Positions 7,349-15,355 of a stretch of DNA of 16,058 nucleotides are shown piece after piece. This stretch comes from Bacteroidota bacterium. GTDB taxonomy: Bacteria > Bacteroidota > Ignavibacteria > Kapaibacteriales > Kapaibacteriaceae. A program made the position numbers and the translations under genes. Every line of letters begins with the position of its first letter. Positions within the stretch are counted from its first letter, which is position 1. The stretch spans positions 19,090 through 35,147 of the forward strand of contig DNLG01000097.1 of NCBI GenBank assembly GCA_003488525.1. The letters are read 5' to 3'. The notes beneath the pieces are model-generated. The model was not told the origin of the DNA. It worked only from the letters and a program-made list of their open reading frames with translations, and made no database searches.

Positions 7349-8278
7349 ATGTCCAGGGCACTGCTGTTTTCCGGTCAGGGATCCCAGTATGTGGGAATGA
7401 CCAGGGACCTCGTCGAATCATTTGATATAGCCCGGCAGATGGCCGCCAGGGCCAATGATCTGCTCGGGTACGACTTGCAGTCGATCATGATCGGTGGACC
7501 CGAAGAAGAACTCCGCAAGACAAGGTTCACGCAGCCTGCGCTGTTTGTCCATGAGGCCATGTTGCTGGCACTCACATCGACCGATGGCGTTTCGGCCGTT
7601 GCCGGTCATTCGCTGGGTGAGTTTTCCGCGCTTCACGCCGCTGGTGTGCTCACCTTCGACGATGCCCTGCAGTTGGTGCAGCTGCGTGCGCAGCTGATGT
7701 ACGACGTCGGCAATGCCACGGCCGGTACAATGGCCGCTGTGGTGGGGTTGGACGATGACAGTGTGCGGTCGATCTGCGATGAGCTCAACGGGGTTGGCGG
7801 CAATGTGATCGTACCTGCCAACTTCAACTCACCGGGACAGGTCGTTGTGAGCGGGTCGGCCGAATACGTGCGCGCATGTATGCCGGTCTTCAAAGAGCGT
7901 GGCGCCAAGATGGTGAAGGAGCTCCAGGTCAGTGGTGCGTTTCACTCGCCCCTTTTGAACGATGCCCAGCAGGGACTGGCCGAAAAGATCAGCACCACGG
8001 AGTTCTCACAGCCCCGCATGCCGGTGTATGTGAACGTTTCCGCAAAGCCCGTCAGCGATCCGGAGGTACTGAAAGAAAGCGCCATTCGGCAGCTGACGTC
8101 TCCGGTTTTGTGGACATCTACCATGCATGCGATGTGGAATGATGGCATCCGGTCCTACTGTGAGGTCGGCCCCGGCAAGGTCCTTCAGGGGCTGGTCAAG
8201 CGCACTCTTGCAGAGGCCACCATCGACGGCATTGACACCGCAGCAGATGTGATGCGCTTTACGTCGAATGCCTCTTAA
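7349..8278 (+). CDS. fabD: malonyl-CoA:ACP transacylase
   Basis: FabD moves malonate from CoA to the holo-ACP thiol, supplying the extender for FabH and FabF. The 309-residue protein has GQGSQ (9-13), the nucleophile elbow GHSLGE with Ser88 (86-91), Arg113 in QLRAQLM for malonate-carboxylate binding, catalytic His199 in GAFHSPL, and GPGKVLQGL (274-282). The frame is open back to 7172, but that stretch lies inside fabH. ATG 7349 gives the canonical start MSRALLFSGQGSQ. It is 4 bases after the fabH stop. An AGGAG at 7331-7335 inside the fabH end is 13 bases upstream, slightly far. Confidence 0.97.
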   Translation: MSRALLFSGQGSQYVGMTRDLVESFDIARQMAARANDLLGYDLQSIMIGGPEEELRKTRFTQPALFVHEAMLLALTSTDGVSAVAGHSLGEFSALHAAGVLTFDDALQLVQLRAQLMYDVGNATAGTMAAVVGLDDDSVRSICDELNGVGGNVIVPANFNSPGQVVVSGSAEYVRACMPVFKERGAKMVKELQVSGAFHSPLLNDAQQGLAEKISTTEFSQPRMPVYVNVSAKPVSDPEVLKESAIRQLTSPVLWTSTMHAMWNDGIRSYCEVGPGKVLQGLVKRTLAEATIDGIDTAADVMRFTSNAS

Positions 8279-8307
8279 ATCGAGCAAGAAATTTCCAGGG
8301 AAGAGCG

Positions 8308-9060
8308 ATGAAGACCTTCGATCACAGCGGAAAAGTGTTTGCCATTACCGGCGGATCGCGTGGAATCGGCGAGGCCGTTGTGCGCCGCCTCTGTAGCGAG
8401 GGGGCTCATGTTTTTGCCACGTATAATGCTAACCCCGACCGCTCGGCGGCTGTCGCTGCTGAGATAGAGGCCGCAGGTGGCAAGGTGACCTTCCTTCAGG
8501 TGAATGTTGCCGATGAGGCCAGCGTCAAGGACTTTATTGAGGCCGTCGTTACCACTGGCGGCCGTATCGACGGTCTGGTCAACAACGCCGGGATCACGCG
8601 CGACGGGCTCTTGATGCGCATGAGCACCAAGGACTGGAGCGATGTCATCGACACCAATCTCACGGGTGTTTTCTTTGCCTGTCGGGCAGCTGCCCGCCCG
8701 ATGATGTCTCAGCGCAGCGGGCGCATCGTCAACATCGGGAGCATTGTCGGACTTCAGGGCAATGCCGGTCAGGTCAATTACAGCAGCGCCAAAGCAGGTC
8801 TTGTCGGCCTTACCAAGTCCCTCGCCCGTGAACTGGCCAGTCGCAACATTTCCGTAAATTGCGTTGCTCCGGGGTACGTAGAAACAGATATGACGGCAAA
8901 GCTGACAGATGAGCAGAAAGCTGCGTTCTTCGGCAACATTCCTCTTAAGCGCGGAGCCGCGCCGGAGGAGATCGCCTCGGTCGTTTCGTTCTTCCTTGCA
9001 GCTGAGTCGGCCTACGTTACCGGACAAGTTTTGAACGTCTGTGGCGGATTGGCCATGTAA
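8308..9060 (+). CDS. fabG: 3-oxoacyl-ACP reductase
   Basis: FabG is the NADPH-dependent reductase of 3-ketoacyl-ACP to 3-hydroxyacyl-ACP. The 250-residue short-chain dehydrogenase has the cofactor motif TGGSRGIG (14-21), VNNAG (91-95), Asn118 and the catalytic Ser145, Tyr158 and Lys162 (YSSAK), followed by [12 protein letters not shown] (184-195) and [15 protein letters not shown] at the C-terminus. These match E. coli FabG with an offset of about seven residues. Its place between fabD and acpP separates it from the many other SDR enzymes. AGGGA at 8297-8301 is well spaced before ATG 8308. It is 29 bases after fabD. Confidence 0.97.
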   Translation: MKTFDHSGKVFAITGGSRGIGEAVVRRLCSEGAHVFATYNANPDRSAAVAAEIEAAGGKVTFLQVNVADEASVKDFIEAVVTTGGRIDGLVNNAGITRDGLLMRMSTKDWSDVIDTNLTGVFFACRAAARPMMSQRSGRIVNIGSIVGLQGNAGQVNYSSAKAGLVGLTKSLARELASRNISVNCVAPGYVETDMTAKLTDEQKAAFFGNIPLKRGAAPEEIASVVSFFLAAESAYVTGQVLNVCGGLAM

Positions 9061-9078
9061 ATCCGTCCGGCGTCGCCG

Positions 9079-9086
9079 TACATTTG
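9079..9086 (+). promoter_or_regulatory. candidate -7 box of an internal promoter for acpP
   Basis: TACATTTG exactly fits the TAnnTTTG -7 consensus of Bacteroidetes promoters and lies in the 64-base gap before acpP. The start of transcription would be near 9093, about 30 bases before the ATG. The only upstream TTGG (9049-9052) is 26 bases away, longer than the usual 17-23, so the -33 element is weak. A separate promoter would fit the high demand for acyl carrier protein. Confidence 0.4.
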
Positions 9087-9092
9087 CACGAT

Positions 9093-9114
9093 TGTTCAAC
9101 ACCATTTTTCAACA
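9093..9114 (+). promoter_or_regulatory. short repeat/palindrome in the acpP leader
   Basis: TGTTCAACA (9093-9101) is a perfect palindrome around a central C. The sequence TTCAACA occurs at 9095-9101 and again at 9108-9114, a 13-base period. It lies between the candidate promoter and the ribosome site of acpP. It could be an operator or chance in a small AT-rich patch; it matches no fatty-acid regulator site that I know. Confidence 0.2.
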
Positions 9115-9124
9115 AGGGTTTGCT

Positions 9125-9358
9125 ATGTCAGCAGTGGCACAAAAGGTTACAGAGATCATCGTCTCCAAGCTGGGCGTCGAAGAGTCACAGGTTACGCCAA
9201 CAGCTTCATTCACGAGCGATCTCGGCGCCGATTCTCTCGACACGGTCGAGCTCATCATGGAATTTGAAAAGGCCTTCAATCTGACGATCGACGACAGCGA
9301 GGCCGAGAAGATCCAGACCGTCGGTGACGCGATCACCTACATCGAGTCCAAGGCCTAA
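9125..9358 (+). CDS. acpP: acyl carrier protein
   Basis: The 77-residue, strongly acidic protein carries growing acyl chains on a 4'-phosphopantetheine arm attached to Ser37 in the invariant GADSLD motif (35-39 around the serine). The following [11 protein letters not shown] (41-51) is the recognition helix. It is the partner of FabD, FabH, FabG, FabF and PlsX encoded around it. Length and sequence match the AcpP family throughout. The frame is open back to 9041 across the end of fabG, but ATG 9125 gives the standard N-terminus, and AAGGG at 9114-9118 is six bases before it. Confidence 0.98.
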   Translation: MSAVAQKVTEIIVSKLGVEESQVTPTASFTSDLGADSLDTVELIMEFEKAFNLTIDDSEAEKIQTVGDAITYIESKA

Positions 9359-9415
9359 GAAGCCCCTTACCAACGCATTGCCCGCGCAATCTTGTCCCTA
9401 ACGTCAGGCATAGGT

Positions 9416-10672
9416 ATGTCGAAGACCATCCCACGCATTGTCATCACCGGAGTCGGAGCCGTTACGCCCATTGGCAACACTGCCGATGACTTCTGGAACG
9501 GTATGATGCAGGCCCGCAGCGGTGCAGGCCCCATTACGCGCTTTGATGCCACCGAATTTGACACGCGTTTTGCCTGCGAGGTCAAGAACTACGATCCAAC
9601 ATTGCATATGACGCGTAAAGAGGTCCAGCGTATGGACCTCTTTGCGCAGTATGCCATGTCGTGCGCCGTCATGGCTGTGGAGAATGCCGGCATCGACTTT
9701 GCCTCCTGTGACCAGGAACGGGCCGGTGTGGTCTTTGGATCTGGCATTGGTGGAATGTGGACCTATCACCACCAGCAGCAGAATCTCTACGAACGCAATG
9801 GTGTTCCCGACCGGATATCACCGCTCTTTATCCCGATGCTCATTTCGGATATCGCGGCCGGACACATTGCCATTCGGTATGGCCTGAAGGGACCGAACTA
9901 CGCTACGGTCTCGGCGTGTGCAACATCATCGCACGCCATCGCCGATGCCTTCATGCTCATGCAACGGGGCATGGCCGATGTCATGCTTGCCGGTGGCAGC
10001 GAAGCCGTCGTCTGCCCGATGGGCATCGGTGGCTTCAACTCGATGAAGGCTCTTTCGACGCGCAATGACAGTCCTGAAACGGCCAGCAGGCCGTTCGATA
10101 AGGACCGCGATGGATTTGTTATGGGCGAAGGGGGCGGTGTGATCGTGCTGGAAACGCTCGAGCATGCACTCGGCCGCGGGGCAAACATCCTCGCAGAGAT
10201 CGTCGGCATTGGTCTTACCGACGATGCCTATCACATTACGCAGCCCGCTCCGGGAGGCGAGGGTGCCGTTCGCTCGATGCGTCTGGCTCTTGCCGACGCC
10301 GGACTGCAACCGGAAGATGTTGACTACGTCAACGCCCACGGCACGTCGACGCATTTCAATGACAAGTCCGAATCGGCCGCGATCCGCACAGTTTTCGGTG
10401 ATTGGGCCGAGAATATGCTCGTCAGTTCGACAAAGTCCATGACCGGCCACTTGCTCGGTGCGGCCGGCGCCATCGAGGCAATTGCCACTGTGCTGGCCAT
10501 CAAGAATGGCATCGCACCGCCGACGATCAATCAGATCACTCCTGATCCGGAATGCACGCTGGATTACGTTGCTAACGCGCCGCGCAAGCACGAGATCCGT
10601 GCTGCGATCAGTAATACCTTCGGGTTCGGCGGACATAACGCCACGCTCTGCTTCAAGGCGTACGGCGGGTAA
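9416..10672 (+). CDS. fabF: beta-ketoacyl-ACP synthase II
   Basis: FabF carries out the elongation condensation of acyl-ACP with malonyl-ACP. The 418-residue protein (E. coli about 413) has the thiolase-fold triad Cys168 (VSACATSSHA), His308 (NAHGTST) and His345 (KSMTGHLLGAAGA), with Lys340 also conserved, plus RRVVITG-like RIVITGVGAVTP (7-18) and the C-terminal NTFGFGGHNA (400-409). An in-frame TTG at 9392 would add eight residues, but ATG 9416 gives the usual start. An AGG at 9406-9408 is a modest ribosome site. It follows acpP by 57 bases, the typical acpP-fabF pair. A small ATTGC/GCAAT hairpin (9377-9390) lies in that gap without a T-run. Confidence 0.97.
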   Translation: MSKTIPRIVITGVGAVTPIGNTADDFWNGMMQARSGAGPITRFDATEFDTRFACEVKNYDPTLHMTRKEVQRMDLFAQYAMSCAVMAVENAGIDFASCDQERAGVVFGSGIGGMWTYHHQQQNLYERNGVPDRISPLFIPMLISDIAAGHIAIRYGLKGPNYATVSACATSSHAIADAFMLMQRGMADVMLAGGSEAVVCPMGIGGFNSMKALSTRNDSPETASRPFDKDRDGFVMGEGGGVIVLETLEHALGRGANILAEIVGIGLTDDAYHITQPAPGGEGAVRSMRLALADAGLQPEDVDYVNAHGTSTHFNDKSESAAIRTVFGDWAENMLVSSTKSMTGHLLGAAGAIEAIATVLAIKNGIAPPTINQITPDPECTLDYVANAPRKHEIRAAISNTFGFGGHNATLCFKAYGG

Positions 10673-10705
10673 GTCCTCGAGTCCGTCGTTCAAGAGGTAG
10701 CCCCT

Positions 10706-11560
10706 TTGAAGGACATTGTTCGCCAGCTTTATGCTAACCTGCTGAAGTTCGCCTCGACGAAGGGGGCGGCCAGCAACGCCGTGTTCAAGGAGATCTTTCC
10801 AGCCATGGGGTTGCTCACGGACGAGCGTGTGAAGGATCTCGAGGAAACTCTCGGCATCAGCATTCACATGCCGTCACTCTACGAACAGGCGCTTACTCAC
10901 CGGTCGTATCTGCAGGTGGCCAACACCCCTGACCATCGATCAAATGAGCGACTCGAGTTTCTTGGTGACGCGATCCTCGGGATGGTCACGGCCGAGTACC
11001 TGTTTTACAATAACAGGGAAGTGCTCGAAGGTGAGCTCACCAAGATGCGCTCGTGGATTGTCAACAAGAAATCGCTCGCCGTATGCGCCCGCGCGCTTCA
11101 TCTGGAGGACTACCTCTTTTTGAGTTATTCGGCAAGTCAGTCACTGCAGCGGGGTAACGATGGCATGCTTGCCGATGCACTGGAATCGGTGATCGCGGCT
11201 ATCTACCTTGATCGCGGGTTTGATGAGGTGCGCCGGTTTATTGTCGAGCGCCTTCTGCCGATTATGATGCGCGAATCACTGGTTCACGACACCAATTTCA
11301 AGAGTCTGCTTCTGGAAACGGTGCAGGGTAAGGGATACGGGGCTCCTCGCTACGTGGTGGTGAAGGAAGAAGGTCCCGACCACGAGAAGCACTTCACCGT
11401 GGAAGTCGTCGTGGACGAGCATGTCGTTGGCACCGGATCGGGTCGCAACAAAAAAGAAGCCGAGCAGGCTGCAGCTGAGGCAGGGATGGCCTACATCTCC
11501 ACCACGCGGCGCCTTCGTGCCCGTAATGAACGACCGGAAAACGATGCGGTCGCTTCCTGA
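10706..11560 (+). CDS. rnc: ribonuclease III (TTG start)
   Basis: RNase III cleaves double-stranded RNA and processes rRNA precursors. The 284-residue protein has an N-terminal extension, the endonuclease domain at about 36-190 with signature NERLEFLGDAILG (80-92) and metal-binding residues including Asp88 and Glu160 (ALESVIAAIYLD), and a dsRNA-binding domain at about 194-264 ending GRNKKEAEQAAAEAGM. It is longer than E. coli RNase III (226 residues) because of the roughly 35-residue extension at the front and a basic tail. TTG 10706 is preferred because GAGGT (10694-10698) is seven bases upstream. The ATG near 10804 would also keep the catalytic core. The fabF-rnc order is common in many bacteria. 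Confidence 0.94.
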   Translation: MKDIVRQLYANLLKFASTKGAASNAVFKEIFPAMGLLTDERVKDLEETLGISIHMPSLYEQALTHRSYLQVANTPDHRSNERLEFLGDAILGMVTAEYLFYNNREVLEGELTKMRSWIVNKKSLAVCARALHLEDYLFLSYSASQSLQRGNDGMLADALESVIAAIYLDRGFDEVRRFIVERLLPIMMRESLVHDTNFKSLLLETVQGKGYGAPRYVVVKEEGPDHEKHFTVEVVVDEHVVGTGSGRNKKEAEQAAAEAGMAYISTTRRLRARNERPENDAVAS

Positions 11561-11620
11561 CCTTCAGCGAAGTCTGAAACCATACACCCGAGGGGCGGGT
11601 TATTCGTCAGCGAGGTACTC

Positions 11621-14600
11621 ATGAATCGCTCTACGATCCCCTTTGCAGTCCTTCTTGTTTGTCTGCTTCTATCGGTGCGTGCCTCTGGCCAGCTCCTCGG
11701 CTCAGCCACCGAGTTCGGAAAGAACAAGAAGCAGTACGAGAAGTTCAACTGGAAGGTCATCCAGTCGGCCAACTTTGACGTGTATTACCACGGCAATGCC
11801 TTGCCCCTTGCCAAATTCATGGCCCGCGAGGCCGAATCGGCGCTGCGTATCATCCAGGATCAGCTTGCCTACACGGTGAACAAGCGCATTGCGCTGATAC
11901 TCTATAACTCCCACAACCAGTTTCAGCAGACCAACGTCATCAGTCAGTTCATGACCGAGGGGATAGGGGGCGTGACGGAGTTGTTCAAGAATCGCGTGGT
12001 GCTGCCCTTTGAGGGAGATCACGCAAAGTTCAAACACGTCATTCATCACGAGCTCGTGCATGCGGTCCTGAACGACATGCTCTATGGCGGCAACATTCAG
12101 TCGCTGATCAACAACCCCGGTGCGGTAATGCTACCGCTCTGGATGAATGAAGGATTTGCCGAGTACTCGAGCGCTGATGGGATGGATATCAAAACCGACA
12201 TGTTCATGCGCGATGTGGCCGTGAGCGAGTATCTGCGCGGACTCGATCAGCTCAACGGCTACTTTGCCTATCGCGGTGGCCAGGCCTTCTGGACGTACGT
12301 GGCCAACACCTACGGAAAAGGCAAGGTGGGTGAGGTGCTCAACCGTTTTCGCACGCTGCGAGACGTTGAGCGCACCTTTCAGGCGTCGTTCGGCATGTCC
12401 TACGAGGAAATGTCCGAGCAATGGGCAAAGGATACCAAGCGCGAGTACTTCCCTGACGTGGGCCGCTTTGACTACGTCGAGGATTACGCTCAGCGGCTGA
12501 CGAATCACCGCAAAGAGGAGAACTTCTACAATACCTCGCCAGCGATCTCTCCGGACGGTAAGCAGGTTGCGTTCCTCTCTGATCGTGGTTCCGGCTCGTT
12601 CGGACTGTACGTCATGGACATCAAGACCAAGAAGCCCCGTGAACTGGTCTCGAGCGGACGTAGCACGGACTTTGAGGAGCTGAATTTCCTCACGCCCGGC
12701 ATCACCTGGAACCCAAAGGGTACAAAGCTGGCCGTCGGAGCGAAGGGGGCCGGACAGGATGCCATCTACCTTGTGGATGTTGAATCGGGTGACTACGACC
12801 AGCTGACGCTCAATCTGCAGACCATCGGTGGCGTTGCATGGTCGCCCGATGGAACGAAGCTGGCCTTCGATGCCGATACCGGAGGGCGTCAGTCGGATAT
12901 CTACATCTACGAGTTCGGTAAGCGCCGACTCTCGAAGCTTACCAACGACATCTTTACCGACGCGCAGCCAACGTGGTCGCCGGATGGTAAATACGTGTAC
13001 TTTATCTCCGATCGTAACGCCTATACCGATCCCAGGGACATCTCGGCGGACTTCCCCATCTGGACGCACAACGTCGACGCGCGCGATGTCTATCGTGTGG
13101 ACATACAGACGCGGGCCATCGATCGGATGACCAACGATCCGGATGTCGGCAAGACCTCGCTGGCCGTCTCTCCGGACGGCTCGGCGCTTTTATACGTAGC
13201 CGACTATAACGGTATCAGCAATCTCTGGCGCATGGATGTTGCCTCGAAGCGACGAACGGCTCTGACCAATTCGCTACAGGAGGTTTCGCAGATATCACTC
13301 TCACGTGATGGCACCAAACTGTTGTTTGCCTCTCAGAATCGTGTCGGCTATGACATCTTCCTGCTGAATTTTCCGCTTGAGTTAAAGCAGCGAGATACGC
13401 TGCCGATGACCGTGTTCCGCAAGCAGCAGCTTGTGGAACGCAATTCTCTTTCCCAGCTTGTAGCCAAGCCTTCACCGGTTGAGGACACCGTGTCGTTCAG
13501 TTATGGAACGTTCGACGTTGATCTAACCGAACAGCGCTCGGTGCCTCCGAACCCTGATGCAGCGCAGTATGAGTCTAATCCTCTGCTCGACGGCTCGGAA
13601 AGCGCACGCGATACGATCTATCCGCCACAGGACTACAAGACCACGTTCTCGGCTGACGTTGTGACGGGCAATGCAGGGTATTCGAACTTCTTCGGCGCCA
13701 ATGGTCAGATCGACATGCTGTTTTCTGACATGCTCGGCGACCATGAAATCTACTTCCGCGGGAACATTTTCCTCGACCTGGCCAATAGCAGCTTCTGGCT
13801 CTCGTATGGATATCTGCCGGATGTGGTCGATCTCTATGCGGCAGTGTTTCAGAATGCCGGGTTTACCTTCCTGCCCAATACCGACAACCTATACCGTCTC
13901 CGCAACTACGGCACGTCACTCCGGGCAGCCTATCCTTTCTCGCGCTACACGCGCCTCGATCTTGGCGTGCAGATCATGGGGATGTCGAGAGAGAATATCG
14001 ATAATCCGCTCGACCCATCGTTGACGCGGTTCGTGACCGTGCCTTCGCTGTCATTTGTGCTTGACGACGGACTCTGGGGAATGTGGGCTCCGATGAGCGG
14101 CTCGCGTCTGAACCTCACGCTCGAGGCATCTCCTGCATGGGGCGAATCGGGCATCTCGTTTACTACGGCTCGCTTCGACGGACGCAAGTACTTCCACCTC
14201 GGCGGCCTCTATTCTGTCGTTGTCCGCGGAGCCGGTGGAATCAGCAGTGGAGCGAATCCTCAGAAGTTCTTCATTGGTGGCACGGACAACTGGATCAACC
14301 GAACGTTCAGTCCCAACGGCTGGCCCTTCGAAAATCCGGAGGACTTCGCCTTTACGCGTCCCGGCTGGCCGCTGCGCGGATACAGCCTTAATGAACGCAA
14401 CGGCTCACGCTACTTCATCACCAACGTCGAACTCCGGTTCCCGTTTCTGCTGGCATTTCAGGCGGGCCCCATTCCGACGCTGTTCCAGGGAATGCAGGCG
14501 CAGATCTTCTTTGATGCCGGAGGAGCATGGGATTCCAACGGTATTGCCTGGTCCGAGCCGTTTGTCGAAGCCCCCAATCCGATCCTCTCATCAGTGGGAA

Positions 14601-14719
14601 TCGGAACGCGCAATGCAGCGCTGGGGCTTCCTCTTCGCATCGATGTGGCCTGGCGCATACGCCCTGAAGGGGGCTTTTCAGCGCCCGTATGGATGGTCTC
14701 ACTCGGGACGGATTTTTGA
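11621..14719 (+). CDS. metallopeptidase / TolB-like propeller / outer-membrane beta-barrel fusion
   Basis: This is a 1032-residue exported protein. Residues 1-23 are a signal peptide (cleavage after ASG). About 45-275 resembles a gluzincin 'peptidase MA' domain, with HHELVH (142-147, HExxH) and WMNEGFAEY (174-182), Glu177 being the likely third zinc ligand. About 300-590 holds at least six WD40-like PD40/TolB blades: ISPDGKQVAFLSDR, WNPKGTKLAV, WSPDGTKLAF, WSPDGKYVYFISDR, VSPDGSALLYVAD and LSRDGTKLLFAS. A polar linker (600-670) leads to about 350 residues of alternating beta strands with FIGGTDNWINR, WPLRGYSLNE and ITNVELRFPFL, like the barrel of Omp85/surface-antigen proteins, ending in Phe. 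GAGGT (11612-11616) supports the ATG. Databases would probably label it TolB, but it is not the Tol-Pal TolB. The location is probably the outer membrane; the substrate is unknown. Confidence 0.85.
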   Translation: MNRSTIPFAVLLVCLLLSVRASGQLLGSATEFGKNKKQYEKFNWKVIQSANFDVYYHGNALPLAKFMAREAESALRIIQDQLAYTVNKRIALILYNSHNQFQQTNVISQFMTEGIGGVTELFKNRVVLPFEGDHAKFKHVIHHELVHAVLNDMLYGGNIQSLINNPGAVMLPLWMNEGFAEYSSADGMDIKTDMFMRDVAVSEYLRGLDQLNGYFAYRGGQAFWTYVANTYGKGKVGEVLNRFRTLRDVERTFQASFGMSYEEMSEQWAKDTKREYFPDVGRFDYVEDYAQRLTNHRKEENFYNTSPAISPDGKQVAFLSDRGSGSFGLYVMDIKTKKPRELVSSGRSTDFEELNFLTPGITWNPKGTKLAVGAKGAGQDAIYLVDVESGDYDQLTLNLQTIGGVAWSPDGTKLAFDADTGGRQSDIYIYEFGKRRLSKLTNDIFTDAQPTWSPDGKYVYFISDRNAYTDPRDISADFPIWTHNVDARDVYRVDIQTRAIDRMTNDPDVGKTSLAVSPDGSALLYVADYNGISNLWRMDVASKRRTALTNSLQEVSQISLSRDGTKLLFASQNRVGYDIFLLNFPLELKQRDTLPMTVFRKQQLVERNSLSQLVAKPSPVEDTVSFSYGTFDVDLTEQRSVPPNPDAAQYESNPLLDGSESARDTIYPPQDYKTTFSADVVTGNAGYSNFFGANGQIDMLFSDMLGDHEIYFRGNIFLDLANSSFWLSYGYLPDVVDLYAAVFQNAGFTFLPNTDNLYRLRNYGTSLRAAYPFSRYTRLDLGVQIMGMSRENIDNPLDPSLTRFVTVPSLSFVLDDGLWGMWAPMSGSRLNLTLEASPAWGESGISFTTARFDGRKYFHLGGLYSVVVRGAGGISSGANPQKFFIGGTDNWINRTFSPNGWPFENPEDFAFTRPGWPLRGYSLNERNGSRYFITNVELRFPFLLAFQAGPIPTLFQGMQAQIFFDAGGAWDSNGIAWSEPFVEAPNPILSSVGIGTRNAALGLPLRIDVAWRIRPEGGFSAPVWMVSLGTDF

Positions 14720-15313
14720 GTATCCCGCGCGGCCGTTTGTTCGCGAGATCAACAGAGCCAGCAGAGACGACATCTTCTCTTCATCAACCGTAACGTCGAA
14801 GCTCACCGCATCTGCATACGAGGCTTCGAAGAGCGCGTCCATGTCTTCAAGCAGCCTGGTAACGGTCGAGACATCATCGTAGACGCAGTGCACCGTTATG
14901 CGTTGCTGCGGGCGCACATCGATCTGAGCAGATTCATTGATCACTCCCTGCGCTGCTTCGGCATACGCCCGAGCCAGCGGGCCAACGCCAAGCTTCACTC
15001 CACCGAAGTAGCGCACGACCGTGATGATCGCATCACTGAGATTGGCTTTCTGCATGGCAAAGAGGATCGGCTTTCCGGCCGTGCCGGATGGTTCGCCATC
15101 GTCGGACATTCTCGACTCAAAACCGTGCTCTCCGATGCGGTAGGCATAGCAATGGTGGACGGCGTCCCAATAGGTGGAACGCAGAGCATCGAGAACCTGT
15201 TGTGCCTCCTCTTTCGAACGGCAGGGGGCGAGAAACGCCCGAAAGACTGAGCGTTTGATGGTAATTTCGAAGCTATTCTCCGACGTCACCGTTCGATAAG
15301 GCGTGAAGCTCAT
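14699..15313 (-). CDS. yigZ: YigZ/IMPACT (UPF0029) family protein
   Basis: The 204-residue protein belongs to the IMPACT/YigZ family, conserved from bacteria to eukaryotes. The eukaryotic member regulates the Gcn2 kinase; the bacterial role is unclear. The signature SRMSDDGEPSGTAGKPI is at 67-83 and VVRYFGGVKLGVGPLARAY at 99-117. The second half (about 138-200) is the DUF1949-like ferredoxin-fold domain. The frame is open upstream to 15961, but that region is bshA on the other strand. The ATG at 15313 gives MSFTPYRTV, the normal family start. No Shine-Dalgarno is seen. Its last 21 bases overlap the end of the fusion gene on the + strand. Confidence 0.93.
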   Translation of the reverse strand: MSFTPYRTVTSENSFEITIKRSVFRAFLAPCRSKEEAQQVLDALRSTYWDAVHHCYAYRIGEHGFESRMSDDGEPSGTAGKPILFAMQKANLSDAIITVVRYFGGVKLGVGPLARAYAEAAQGVINESAQIDVRPQQRITVHCVYDDVSTVTRLLEDMDALFEASYADAVSFDVTVDEEKMSSLLALLISRTNGRAGYSKIRPE

Positions 15314-15355
15314 GCGTGTTTCGGGGCGGTCCGGCAGGGGACAGAGGGATACTGT
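15314..15355. other. 42-base divergent intergenic gap between yigZ and bshA
   Basis: Both start codons face away from this short GC-rich gap. It contains the bshA ribosome site (AGAGGG, 15343-15348) but no recognisable -7/-33 elements on either strand. Promoters for the two genes must overlap or lie inside the opposite coding sequence. Confidence 0.5.

Noticed and set aside
8275..9105. 276-codon minus-strand open frame
   Set aside because: It is opposite fabG, whose catalytic residues are all present, so it is a shadow.
9377..9390. ATTGC/GCAAT hairpin between acpP and fabF as a terminator
   Set aside because: The stem has five pairs and no T-run; the genes are functionally linked, so termination here is unlikely.
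9926..10867. 313-codon minus-strand open frame
   Set aside because: It is opposite fabF and the start of rnc, both strongly identified, and shows no domain or signal.
11563..11578. TTCAG/CTGAA hairpin after rnc as a terminator
   Set aside because: It has a five-base stem with a six-base loop and no T-run, so it is too weak to call.
12131..13069. 312-codon minus-strand open frame
   Set aside because: It is opposite the peptidase and propeller part of the fusion protein and has no family features.
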